Assembly: GCA_937974195.1 (NCBI GenBank)
Contig: CALJIC010000128.1
Span: forward strand, 1-27,039
DNA from: an uncultured Roseiflexaceae bacterium
GTDB lineage: Bacteria > Chloroflexota > Chloroflexia > Chloroflexales > Roseiflexaceae
Direction: 5' to 3'
Length of the DNA: 27,039 nt
The translations under genes and the position numbers were made by a program. This document shows positions 1-6,953 of the stretch, one piece after another (the stretch's first letter is position 1; each line of letters begins with the position of its first letter). Below the pieces are notes generated by a model that did not search any database, was not told the DNA's origin, and worked only from the letters and a program-made list of their open reading frames with translations.

Positions 1-580
1 TGGTCTCGAACTCGAGCCAGGCGCCGCGGTTGGGGATCAGCTTGGCCGAGTGCAGGGCGCGCCCGCTGGTCGGGTCCTTCTCCTCCTTGAAGTACACGCC
101 GGGCGAGCGGATCAGCTGCGAGACGACCACGCGCTCGGCGCCGTTGATGACGAAGGTGCCGTTTTCGGTCATCAGCGGGAAGTCGCCGAGGAAGATCTCG
201 CTCTCCTTGAGCTCGCCGGTGGTGAGGATGCGCAGCTGGACGTTGACGCGCAGCGGCGCGGCGTAGGTCATATCGCGCTCGCGGCACTCGTACTCATCGT
301 AGCGCGGCTCCCCGAACGCGTAGTCCAGGAAGCGCAGCTCCATATTCTTGCCGGTGAAGTCCGTAATCGGCGAGATCTCGTCGAACAGCTCCCGCAGCCC
401 CTCTTTACGGAACCATTCAAAACTGTTAATCTGAGTCTCGATCAGCGTCGGCACCGCGATCGCATCCTGGATGTGCGCGAACGAGTAGCGCTGGATCTTC
501 TCGCGGTGCAGGCTATCGACGCCTGGATCGTTGGGCATGATCAGCGGCTGAAGGACAACACTCTGGGTCAAGGGGGGCAT
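1..580 (-). CDS. rpoB: RNA polymerase beta subunit, N-terminal part (runs off window edge)
   Basis: Encodes the first ~193 residues of the beta subunit of RNA polymerase, the core enzyme of transcription. Recognised by hallmark stretches such as IETQINSFEWF near residue 50, then FLGDFPLMTENGTFVINGAE and RVVVSQLIRSPGVYF, which belong to the beta protrusion/lobe region. The ATG at 578-580 has a GAGG-type Shine-Dalgarno a few bases upstream; a second in-frame ATG lies 14 codons downstream at 536-538. No rplL or other ribosomal protein gene lies upstream, where many bacteria have the rplKAJL cluster; a tRNA gene on the other strand is there instead. The gene is truncated only by the window boundary. 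Its own promoter is seen at 909-937. Confidence 0.97.
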   Translation of the reverse strand, partial: MPPLTQSVVLQPLIMPNDPGVDSLHREKIQRYSFAHIQDAIAVPTLIETQINSFEWFRKEGLRELFDEISPITDFTGKNMELRFLDYAFGEPRYDEYECRERDMTYAAPLRVNVQLRILTTGELKESEIFLGDFPLMTENGTFVINGAERVVVSQLIRSPGVYFKEEKDPTSGRALHSAKLIPNRGAWLEFET

Positions 581-908
581 GGGCACCTCGCACTTGGGTA
601 GGTAGTCAGTAGTCCGTCATCAGTGGCTCTGTACGCGGCGTCCGGCAGCGCGGCTGCGCAAGGCCGACGAGGGGGTGTACTGAACCACTGCGCACTGATT
701 ACTGCCTACTGGCTCCTAACATGCCGAAAACACGAAACGCCTTCTCCTCGCTCCTGCCCGGCTGTGGGCCTAGGACCGCGGGATCGACGTTCGTGACAAT
801 AGCAAGCCTCCGGGCAGGGTGCGCCCGGCGGCGCATGCGGATGGTCGCATGTGTTATGGGGGATGAGCCTCCTCCCTCTCCGGCTCTTCCTTCAATTTGC
901 GAAAGCAA
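581..908 (-). other. Long non-coding leader of rpoB
   Basis: From the predicted start site (about 902) to the rpoB ATG there are roughly 320 nt with no convincing gene. The stretch holds an imperfect inverted repeat (600-634 with 677-712) and an 8-bp perfect pairing between 754-761 and 810-817 that could close a ~60-nt RNA domain. Small open frames here show no family resemblance and lack good ribosome-binding sites. A leader of this length suggests RNA-level control (attenuation or autoregulation), which is inference. Confidence 0.6.
600..712. repeat. Imperfect inverted repeat in rpoB leader
   Basis: The arms 600-634 and 677-712 are imperfect reverse complements (shared blocks GTAC, GA, CCACTG, AC, GA, ACTG, CTAC in order), separated by ~42 bp of GC-rich sequence. 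The arms are built of AGTA/CAGT-type words unlike the surrounding coding sequence, resembling short dispersed intergenic repeats. In the transcript they would form a long hairpin between promoter and start codon. Confidence 0.6.
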
Positions 909-937
909 ATAATACCACACGCGGCATTATGTGTCAA
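909..937 (-). promoter_or_regulatory. Promoter of rpoB
   Basis: Minus strand reads TTGACA (932-937), a 17-bp spacer, and TATTAT (909-914): consensus -35 and a 5/6 -10. It is AT-rich against a GC-rich background and points at rpoB. Confidence 0.8.
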
Positions 938-972
938 GTTATTCTGCGGGCAGAGTCAAAAGGCGGCCGGCC

Positions 973-1001
973 TTGTCGCGGTCGGGAGCATGTGCTATAG
1001 T
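973..1001 (+). promoter_or_regulatory. Promoter of tRNA-Arg
   Basis: TTGTCG (973-978), 17-bp spacer, TATAGT (996-1001), placed 12 bp before the mature tRNA 5' end. Divergent from the rpoB promoter. Confidence 0.75.
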
Positions 1002-1013
1002 TGGCGCGAGAGT

Positions 1014-1089
1014 GCGGGCGTAGCTCAGTGGATAGAGCAGCGGTCTTCTAAACCGCTGGTCGTGCGTTCGAGTCGCACCGCCCGCGCCA
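1014..1089 (+). tRNA. tRNA-Arg (anticodon TCT)
   Basis: Complete cloverleaf: acceptor GCGGGCG pairs with CGCCCGC (1079-1085), D-arm with AGCTCAGTGGATAGAGC, anticodon stem GCGGT/ACCGC around loop CTTCTAA (anticodon TCT, reads AGA/AGG), T-loop TTCGAGT, discriminator G1086. The 3' CCA (1087-1089) is encoded. AGA/AGG are rare codons in a GC-rich genome, so this is probably a low-demand tRNA. Confidence 0.97.
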
Positions 1090-1094
1090 CAGTA

Positions 1095-1136
1095 GGGCGC
1101 CGTACCCTGGCAGTATACCAGGTGCGGCGTCCTTTT
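1095..1136 (+). terminator. Intrinsic terminator after tRNA-Arg
   Basis: A GC-rich hairpin of about 15 bp (arms from 1095 and ending at 1132, loop about CAGTATA) is followed by TTTT at 1133-1136. The position right behind the tRNA fits transcription termination. Confidence 0.8.
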
Positions 1137-1349
1137 GCATGGCGGCCGGGGCACAATTTCGGAAGCAATCTGAGCCGGAGGCGATGAGCGAGCTGCGCTG
1201 GAGCCGGTAGTACGAACAAGACCACGGCCTGCGGCGAATACGCCAGCGTGCACCGCAGAACATCGGCGGCAGGCCGGCCCTTGTGCCGCTGGTGCGAACC
1301 CCATCCCTCGCAGGCTACGCCGCCATAGGCCGGGCAGGAGGGACATTTC

Positions 1350-1730
1350 GTGAGCGCGATCAAGGCGGCCTTCGACACTTACTTCGCCCACTGGGGCATC
1401 ACGCTGCCCGAGCGCGCGCTGGAGACACGCGCCTCGGGCGTGCTGCGCGCCGCCGGCTGGCACATCCGCTACCGCTTCGGGCAGGAGGGCGGCCGCGACT
1501 ACCTGGACTTCTACGCGACACACCGGATGACGAACGACCGCCACGTGCGGATCGATAGCGATGGCCAGGTGACGCACCTGGAGGCGATGCTCGACTTCTT
1601 CAGCTACGACCCCAACGTGCCGGGCGACAAGGAGCGCGCGGAGCGGGAGTACACCGCCCACAACCGCCGCGTCGCCCGGCTGATCGCGGAGAAATGGCCC
1701 GAGGAAAATAGCCCGGCCGCCGGTGGCTGA
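1350..1730 (+). CDS. Conserved-looking hypothetical protein, 126 aa
   Basis: Not recognised. It starts with GTG at 1350 behind a strong GGAGGG Shine-Dalgarno (about 7 bp away). The product is a small, charged, soluble protein without signal peptide or membrane segment. The N-terminal part (residues ~1-50) resembles a helical start followed by WHIRYRFGQ; the middle (50-85) is rich in aromatic and acidic residues (DYLDFYATHRMTND, LEAMLDFFSYDP); the C-terminal 40 residues are highly charged and helical. Base composition and codon use match its neighbours, which supports a real gene. It lies alone between the tRNA terminator and a promoter for the receiver-domain gene, with no operon partner to hint at function. 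Confidence 0.75.
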   Translation: MSAIKAAFDTYFAHWGITLPERALETRASGVLRAAGWHIRYRFGQEGGRDYLDFYATHRMTNDRHVRIDSDGQVTHLEAMLDFFSYDPNVPGDKERAEREYTAHNRRVARLIAEKWPEENSPAAGG

Positions 1731-2061
1731 GCTTCACTGTGTACACGAGGGTCGACCACGGCGTTCTCATGCCCGATTCCTACCGGCATATATCTTGATA
1801 GTTATCGCCGGATGGTCTACACTGACGACAGATCGTCGGGCACATACTGCGCCCCGTGCTCCCATCGACACCGGCGATGAGTCATCCGGAAGCTCTCAGG
1901 GCGATCTGCCCGCTGGTCTGTCTCCAGACGACCTCCAGGCCGTCCGGTGGTTGCCATGCCCGAGTCTGAACATCAGCTGCTCGCCGGCGCGCTCGCTGCT
2001 CAGCCTCGGCCTGCCCCCTCGGCCATACGATGACCTGAGACAAACACCACGCGAGAGACGA
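1731..2061 (+). other. Intergenic region and leader of the response-regulator gene
   Basis: About 330 bp without a convincing gene. It contains a promoter at 1795-1823; the remaining ~230 nt downstream would be an untranslated leader. The receiver's reading frame stays open upstream through this leader, but that stretch is proline/serine-rich, has no ribosome site and has no family resemblance, so it is treated as non-coding. Confidence 0.5.
1795..1823 (+). promoter_or_regulatory. Promoter of the response-regulator gene
   Basis: TTGATA (1795-1800), 17-bp spacer, TACACT (1818-1823). Good match to the housekeeping sigma consensus; predicted start site near 1830. Confidence 0.7.
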
Positions 2062-2424
2062 ATGCCGTCGAACATTCTGGTTATTGACGACGACCCTTCG
2101 ATCCTTATGACCGTGGCGGAGGTGCTGGAGGACGAGGGATACGCGGTGCGAACGGCCTCCAACGGCGCCGAGGGGCTGGCGGCAGTTCAGGAGGCGCTGC
2201 CACGTCTGGTGCTGCTCGACATGCGGATGCCGGTGCTGGACGGGTGGGGCTTCGCACACTCGCTCCGCGAGCGCGGGATCGATCTACCGCTCCTGGTCAT
2301 GACCGCGGCGCAGGACGCGCGGCAGTGGGGCCGCGAGGTGGGCGCCATCGGCGTGATCCCCAAGCCGTTCGACCTCAACGACCTGCTCGATGCAGTGAGC
2401 TCGGCGCTGCACCGCGCCTCCTGA
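2062..2424 (+). CDS. Stand-alone response-regulator receiver protein
   Basis: A 120-residue CheY-type receiver, the phosphorylation switch of two-component signalling. Visible landmarks are the acidic pocket DDD at 9-11, the phospho-acceptor Asp53 (LLDMRMPVLDG), the switch Thr81 (VMTAAQ) and Lys101 (PKPFD). The protein ends after the fifth helix, so there is no DNA-binding output domain; it must act by protein contact or phosphorelay. The start ATG at 2062 was chosen because it begins right at the first beta strand and has a purine-rich GAGAGACGA stretch just before it; the frame is open further upstream without support. No histidine kinase lies in the window, so the partner is encoded elsewhere. 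Confidence 0.92.
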   Translation: MPSNILVIDDDPSILMTVAEVLEDEGYAVRTASNGAEGLAAVQEALPRLVLLDMRMPVLDGWGFAHSLRERGIDLPLLVMTAAQDARQWGREVGAIGVIPKPFDLNDLLDAVSSALHRAS

Positions 2425-2454
2425 GCGCGTGGCGCGCTGGAGCCTCAGCAGATC

Positions 2455-2495
2455 ACTTCTGGCCGGGGCAACGTGGCCGCTCCCCGACCAGAAGT
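2455..2495. terminator. Hairpin terminator between convergent genes
   Basis: Arms 2455-2468 and 2482-2495 pair over 14 bp with a single non-Watson-Crick position, loop 13 nt. It lies between the ends of the receiver gene (+) and the M42 peptidase gene (-) and could serve both. There is no T-run on either side. Confidence 0.65.
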
Positions 2496-2508
2496 CGCTG
2501 CCGATCGC

Positions 2509-3567
2509 CTAGCGCGGCACGAAGTCGGTGTCCGGCGTGAGGCTGCGGACGAAGGCGGCGATAAGCTTGGCCGCGTTCTCGACGTCGGCCAGCTGGATCA
2601 TCTCGTTCGGCGAGTGCATGTAGCGGTTGGGGATGGAGATGACGCCGGTGGCGACGCCGCTGCGCGAGACGTGGATGGCGTCTGCGTCGGTGCCGGTGTA
2701 GCGCGGCGTGATCTGGACGGCGTAGGGAATGCCCTCGCGCTCGGCCGTCGCAACCAGCATCTCGAACACCACCGGGCTGTTCGCCGAGCCGCGCGACAGG
2801 ACCGGGCCCCCGCCGAGCCGCACGTCGCCGTGCTGCTTCTTGTTCGAGCCGGGGTGGTCCGTCGCGAAGGTCACGTCCACAGCGATCGCCACCTGCGGCT
2901 CGAAGCTGAACGCCGCGACGCTCGCTCCGAACAGGCCGATCTCCTCCTGGGCCGTGGCCACTGCGGCAACCGTGGCCTGCGGGCGGTCCTGGGCCAGCAG
3001 CCGGAGCGCCTCGAGCACCGTGAACGCGCCGATCCGGTTATCGATGCTGCGCGAGACCAGCCGGCCGTTCGGGAAGTCGTAGACCTGGGCGTCGATCACG
3101 CCGACTGTGCCGACGCGCACCAGCTCCTGGGCCTCGGCGCGGTTGGCGGCGCCGATGTCGATCCACAGGTCCTCGATCTTGCTGACCTTCTCGCGCTCGT
3201 CCGGCTTCATCAGGTGGATCGGCTTCTTGCCGATCACTCCCACCACCTCGCCCTGCTTGCCGAGCAGGCGCACCCGCTGCCCCACAAGCACCTGCGAGTC
3301 CCAGCCGCCGAGCGGCTGGAAGGTCAGGAACCCGTCATCGTCGATATAGCTGACCATGAGGCCGATCTCGTCGATGTGCCCGGCGAGCAGCACCCGCGGC
3401 GCGCCGCCGTCGAGCACGGCGTAGGAGCTGCCGCGCACATCGGCCCAGGTGCGGTCGGCGAAAGCCTCGGCCTCCTCGCGCCACACGCGGCCGGCGGCGG
3501 CCTCGTCCCCCGAGGGGCCGGGGGTTGCGAGAAGCCGCTTCAGGAATGAGATGCTGCGGTCGTCCAT
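2509..3567 (-). CDS. M42 family metallopeptidase (glutamyl aminopeptidase / endoglucanase M type)
   Basis: A 352-residue cytosolic aminopeptidase of clan MH, family M42 (FrvX/YsdC/PepA-like), expected to be a large oligomer with a di-metal site that trims N-terminal residues from peptides. Metal and catalytic residues are in place: H64 and D66 (AGHIDEIGL), bridging D176 (SIDNRIGA), E208-E209 (QEEIGLFGA), D231 (AVDVTFATD), H318 (YMHSPNE). Length is normal for the family. ATG at 3565-3567 has an AAAGGA site about 8 bp away; the frame is open far upstream, but that part is shadow sequence. It lies downstream of the TPR/membrane gene on the same strand with a 190-bp gap, so it may be transcribed separately. 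The exact peptide preference cannot be read from sequence. Confidence 0.95.
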   Translation of the reverse strand: MDDRSISFLKRLLATPGPSGDEAAAGRVWREEAEAFADRTWADVRGSSYAVLDGGAPRVLLAGHIDEIGLMVSYIDDDGFLTFQPLGGWDSQVLVGQRVRLLGKQGEVVGVIGKKPIHLMKPDEREKVSKIEDLWIDIGAANRAEAQELVRVGTVGVIDAQVYDFPNGRLVSRSIDNRIGAFTVLEALRLLAQDRPQATVAAVATAQEEIGLFGASVAAFSFEPQVAIAVDVTFATDHPGSNKKQHGDVRLGGGPVLSRGSANSPVVFEMLVATAEREGIPYAVQITPRYTGTDADAIHVSRSGVATGVISIPNRYMHSPNEMIQLADVENAAKLIAAFVRSLTPDTDFVPR

Positions 3568-3757
3568 TCCGTAATTCCTTTCTATGTGCGACTGCTGTGT
3601 ATCTATCGTCGCGCGGACGCCGCACATGGTAACAGGTGTTGCGGGGTGTGCGGCCCGCCGCGGATCCGTGTCCCGCAGCTCGGCCAAAAAAGGGGTCTGG
3701 GAGGACGACGCCTGCTCCGCCGCGCACGTCCTGGTCCAGGAGTCGTGCGGCGCTGCG
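3568..3757 (-). other. Intergenic region with possible terminator of the TPR gene
   Basis: On the minus strand an imperfect GC-rich hairpin follows the TPR gene (arms about 3716-3752) and a run of six T (complement of 3686-3691) comes about 25 nt later. A weak terminator is possible; no clear promoter for the M42 gene was found. Confidence 0.35.
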
Positions 3758-4834
3758 CTAGCGGATGCTCTGCGGCTGGATCTCGCGGGCCGGGATGGCC
3801 TCGAGCTGCTCGTCGAAGGCGGCGCGGGCGCGGTCGAGGTGGGCGGCCGCGTCCTCCATCTGCAGGGCGGCGCGGTTGGCGAGCTCGACGCGGAAGCTGC
3901 CGTAGAAGGCCAGGATCTCGTCGAGCGCCGCGCGCTCCTTGGCCAGGCCGGCGAGGTACTCGGCGTGGGCCTGCGCGAGGGAGGGCGGCGGGCTGATGCT
4001 CTCGATGGCGCGGTAGGAGATGTCGATCTGCTCGCGCAGACGGCGAGCCGCGGTGGCGTGTGCGGTCGACGAGCCGCCGGGCTGGCTGGTGGCGTTGCGG
4101 TAGGACTGGATGGCATCGCGCAGGCGGCTGCGCGGCGCCTCAATCGCGCTGAGGTAGGCCAGCACGCGGGCATCGCGCGCCGGGCTGAGCTCGGCGTGGA
4201 GGATCGTGACGGGCGCGCTGGTCGGGACCGGCACCGGCGTCGCGGCGATGCGGGCGGCCGCCTCCTGCGCCAGCGCGACGTTGCGCTCGACCGCGCCGCG
4301 CAGCACGACGTTCAGCGCCAGCGTGAGCACCAGCAGCAGCAGCGGGACGACCCACAGCACCAGGCGCGCCCGGCTCATCGCCCGCCGCGAGCGCCGCCAG
4401 TTCACCCACCAGGACTCGCCGTGGTACACCGCCTCGTGCTCGTCGCGCGGCGGCCGCGCCACGATCCGCAGCAGCTGGGCGGGCCAGCGCCGCCACCCGG
4501 TGAGCTCGGCGGCGGGCTGCGAGGCCTCCTCGGCGCGCTGCGCGAGGCCAGCGGTCACCGGCCTGAGCCCGGCGGACGTTCCGGCCGAGGAGGAGGGGCC
4601 GAGCAGGTTGCGCTCCTCGAGCCACGCCAGCCCTTGCTTCGCGCGGGTGTTGCTGGGGTTAAGCGCCAGCACCGAGCGCAGGCAGAAGGCGATCTCGTTC
4701 GGATCGTCGAGGACGCCCGAGAGCCACAGCCAGCCGAGCTCGTGCTGCGGGTCGAGCTGCACCGCGCGCGCCAGCAGCACGGCAGCGACCCGGCGCTGGC
4801 CGCCGCGCGCCGCCGCGACACCGCGCTCGAACAT
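3758..4834 (-). CDS. TPR-repeat membrane protein with helical C-terminal domain
   Basis: About 358 residues. Residues 1-75 form a TPR-like helical repeat unit (QLDPQHELGWLWLSGVLDDP ... LNPSNTRAKQGL), a type of module frequent in Chloroflexota. A basic linker with WWVNWRRSRR precedes one hydrophobic membrane segment at ~157-179, so the TPR part should be cytoplasmic. The C-terminal ~170 residues are helical and outside. The function is unknown; scaffolding or envelope sensing is plausible. The start is uncertain: ATG at 4832-4834 has a GAGG 9 bp upstream, but the family's helix seems to begin a few residues earlier, and a TTG at 4901-4903 in the same frame would add 23 residues although its Shine-Dalgarno is too close. 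It follows the GH18 gene on the same strand by ~100 bp or less. Confidence 0.85.
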   Translation of the reverse strand: MFERGVAAARGGQRRVAAVLLARAVQLDPQHELGWLWLSGVLDDPNEIAFCLRSVLALNPSNTRAKQGLAWLEERNLLGPSSSAGTSAGLRPVTAGLAQRAEEASQPAAELTGWRRWPAQLLRIVARPPRDEHEAVYHGESWWVNWRRSRRAMSRARLVLWVVPLLLLVLTLALNVVLRGAVERNVALAQEAAARIAATPVPVPTSAPVTILHAELSPARDARVLAYLSAIEAPRSRLRDAIQSYRNATSQPGGSSTAHATAARRLREQIDISYRAIESISPPPSLAQAHAEYLAGLAKERAALDEILAFYGSFRVELANRAALQMEDAAAHLDRARAAFDEQLEAIPAREIQPQSIR

Positions 4835-4938
4835 ACGCGCGGCCTCGCGCTGGTTTGCCTTGATCGCCGCCTCCGGCGGCGTTGTCGCGCTCTTGAGGGC
4901 CAAGCCTCTCTCCAAAGGGCTATGACAACGAAGCGCCG

Positions 4939-6228
4939 CTAGTGCTCCGGCAGGAGCTGGTTGAGCATGCGCTGCGACTCGAAGGGGTCCTCCACCAGCC
5001 GGTTGCGGATCACCTCCCAGCTGCGCGGGTCCTCGCCGCCGAGCCGCCAGATCGCGATGCCCGCCAGATCCAGATTCTGCACCAGGCGCAGCTTGGCATC
5101 CAGGCCGCTGCTGGTCGCGAACCACACCGTGCGCCGGGTGCCGTCGCGCGTCGTGTAGGTGATCCAGTTCTCCTGCACCAGCCCATGCTCGTCGCGCTCC
5201 AGCAGGTTCACGCTCAGCCCGTAGACGCGGATGATCTCGTCGATCATCTCCCACGTCTGGCCGCGCGCCGACTCGCTGCCGTTGTTCGGCCAGTTGTAGC
5301 CGTAGAACGGCACGCCGATCACCACCTTGGCCGGATCGACCACCGTCTTAGCGTAGTTCGCGACGCGCTCGACCCAGTAGACCGGGGCGACCGGGCCGGG
5401 CCCGCCGCCGCGCCAGTGGTAGTCGTAGGTCATGATCCGCAGCCGGTCCACCACCTGCCCGATCTCCGCCCAGTCCTGGAACCCGCCCAGCCCGCACATG
5501 TCGCAGTCCTTAGCGTGGACGGCGACGGTCAGGAGCTTGCCGTGGGCGTGCAGGGCGTCGGCGAGCTCGAAGATAAAGGCGGTGTACTCCTCGCGCAGGC
5601 TGGCGTGGAGGAACTCGTAGTCGATGTCGATCCCGTCGTAGCCGTAGGTGAGCACCTCGTCGAGAATGAGCTGGACGTGGCGGCTGCGGGTGGTGGGATT
5701 GCTCAGGATCCCGGGCACCGGGTCGGGGCCGGTGACGACGTTGTGGATGGTCGGGATCACGAGGACGTTCTTGCTGCGCGCCAGCTCGACGAGGGTCTGG
5801 TCGCGGGCCTCGCGGCCGAAGGACAGGCCGCCGCGCGAGTTCGGCGAGTACCAGAACGGGCTGATCTCGTCGAGGATATCGGCGTTGGCCTCGAACGACT
5901 GGCGGTTGACCGAGCCGAAGGAGTCGGGCAGCCAGGCGGCGATGTAGCGGCCGGTCTTCGGGTGGTGCCCGCCCGTCGACGGCGGCTCGACGCTCACGCT
6001 CTGCAGCACCGGGCTGTTCGGCGCGCTGGGGCGCGGGGCGGGGCGCTCAGGCGCCGGGGACGGCGTCTGCGGCGGCGGGGCGACAGTTGGGGTTGGGAAG
6101 GATGGCGGTGCGGCGGCCTGCTGGGCGAGGTCGACCGTATCGGCGACCAGCGCCGCCCACACGGTGAGGGCGGCGAGGTAGATCAGGGCCAGCACAAGAT
6201 TTCCGAACGGGAGGCGTCCATAGCGCAT
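4939..6228 (-). CDS. Glycoside hydrolase family 18 protein (membrane-anchored)
   Basis: 429 residues. An N-terminal hydrophobic segment (~9-30) acts as signal anchor, followed by a Pro/Ser/Thr-rich linker (40-85) and a GH18 TIM barrel from ~93. The family signature D-x-x-D-x-D-x-E is intact as DGIDIDYE at 198-205, with E205 the predicted acid/base. MTYDYHW and the late W in GIAIWRLGGED are further GH18 landmarks. This subtype resembles YaaH/YdhD-like proteins that act on peptidoglycan or chitin-like glycans, so a cell-wall role is likely but the substrate is inference. ATG at 6226-6228 has only a weak GAAG site; it lies 20 bp behind the stop of the Zincin_1 gene, suggesting co-transcription or coupling. 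Confidence 0.93.
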   Translation of the reverse strand: MRYGRLPFGNLVLALIYLAALTVWAALVADTVDLAQQAAAPPSFPTPTVAPPPQTPSPAPERPAPRPSAPNSPVLQSVSVEPPSTGGHHPKTGRYIAAWLPDSFGSVNRQSFEANADILDEISPFWYSPNSRGGLSFGREARDQTLVELARSKNVLVIPTIHNVVTGPDPVPGILSNPTTRSRHVQLILDEVLTYGYDGIDIDYEFLHASLREEYTAFIFELADALHAHGKLLTVAVHAKDCDMCGLGGFQDWAEIGQVVDRLRIMTYDYHWRGGGPGPVAPVYWVERVANYAKTVVDPAKVVIGVPFYGYNWPNNGSESARGQTWEMIDEIIRVYGLSVNLLERDEHGLVQENWITYTTRDGTRRTVWFATSSGLDAKLRLVQNLDLAGIAIWRLGGEDPRSWEVIRNRLVEDPFESQRMLNQLLPEH

Positions 6229-6248
6229 GGCAGCTTCAGTCGTCGAGG

Positions 6249-6614
6249 CTAGTATGCATCGAGCTCGCGCAAGCGCTCATCGCTGATCCCGAAGAAGTGT
6301 GCGATCTCGTGCAGAACGGTTCGGCGCACCTGCTCGCGCAGCCTGTCCCGTCCGGGGAAATCGCGCACGAGCGGCTCCTGGAAGATGGTGATGGTATCGG
6401 GCAGCAGCGGATAGCCTCCGGCGCGCTCAGTGAGCGGGATGCCCTCGTAGAGCCCGTACAGCGTCTGCCAGGGTTTGATGCCGGCCGCGCGACGCTGCTC
6501 GCGGGTGGGGCGCGGTGCGACGTGGATCTCGATATTCTCAAGATACCGGGCGAACTCCTCAGGCAGCTCGTCGAGCGCCTCAGCTACGATCTCTTCGAAC
6601 GTGTCCCGATCCAT
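6249..6614 (-). CDS. Zincin_1 family minimal metalloprotease-like protein (DUF1025)
   Basis: A 121-residue protein of the Pfam Zincin_1 (formerly DUF1025) type. The zinc motif is intact: H102-E103-x-x-H106 (LHEIAHFFGIS) followed by D112, the expected third ligand of the HExxHxxGxxD pattern. N-terminal residues 1-35 (FEEIVAEALDELPEEF) match the family's opening helix. No signal peptide, so it is cytosolic. Members are found in many bacteria, usually with unknown physiological substrates. ATG at 6612-6614 has a GGGAGG site upstream. It is the first gene behind a consensus promoter (6641-6668) and is followed closely by the GH18 gene. Confidence 0.93.
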   Translation of the reverse strand: MDRDTFEEIVAEALDELPEEFARYLENIEIHVAPRPTREQRRAAGIKPWQTLYGLYEGIPLTERAGGYPLLPDTITIFQEPLVRDFPGRDRLREQVRRTVLHEIAHFFGISDERLRELDAY

Positions 6615-6640
6615 ACGCCCTTACACCTCCCACAACCGAG

Positions 6641-6668
6641 ATTATACGTGCTGTATGGCGGGTGTCAA
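6641..6668 (-). promoter_or_regulatory. Consensus promoter of the Zincin_1-GH18 operon
   Basis: Minus strand reads TTGACA (6663-6668), a 16-bp spacer and TATAAT (6641-6646): both hexamers perfect. The predicted start site is near 6634, about 20 nt before the ATG. Confidence 0.88.
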
Positions 6669-6953
6669 GGGTTTTGGGGGAAATGCGTGGCGAATTGTGG
6701 GTATCTGGTGGGGTTTCTGGTGGGCGAGAGGGCGACAGAGCACAGAACGCAGCCGCCCCGCCGTTCGTCTGTCGCCGCTACGCTCGTCTTGGCGGTGGAT
6801 GCGTTTGTGAGCCAGCGGCTGTGGCAGGGCGGCCTATGGGCAGCGGAGAGATGGGCTTGCACGGGTGCCTCCGGCGCGGCCATCGGGCACCGGACACCGG
6901 GGGCACCCGCGCATCGTTCGTCGCAGCGTTGGCAGCGTTCCCGCCGGCGCGCG
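6669..6953. other. Intergenic region downstream of the sigma-factor gene
   Basis: About 285 bp with no gene seen. The arms CGGGTGCC (6862-6869) and GGCACCCG (6902-6909) pair perfectly over 8 bp and enclose 32 nt that can fold further; this could be the terminator of the sigma-factor gene, but there is no T-run. Nothing else was recognised. Confidence 0.4.

Noticed and set aside
1014..1089. tRNA-Arg as an integration site for a mobile element
   Set aside because: No integrase gene and no repeat of the tRNA 3' end was seen in the window.
939..1661. A 240-residue minus-strand frame crossing tRNA-Arg and the hypothetical gene
   Set aside because: It runs antisense through the tRNA, its terminator and a gene with a strong ribosome site; composition is that of a shadow frame.
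3584..4942. A 452-residue plus-strand frame opposite the TPR gene
   Set aside because: It is rich in Arg/Ala/Gly/His without a recognisable domain and lies antisense to a gene with TPR and membrane features.
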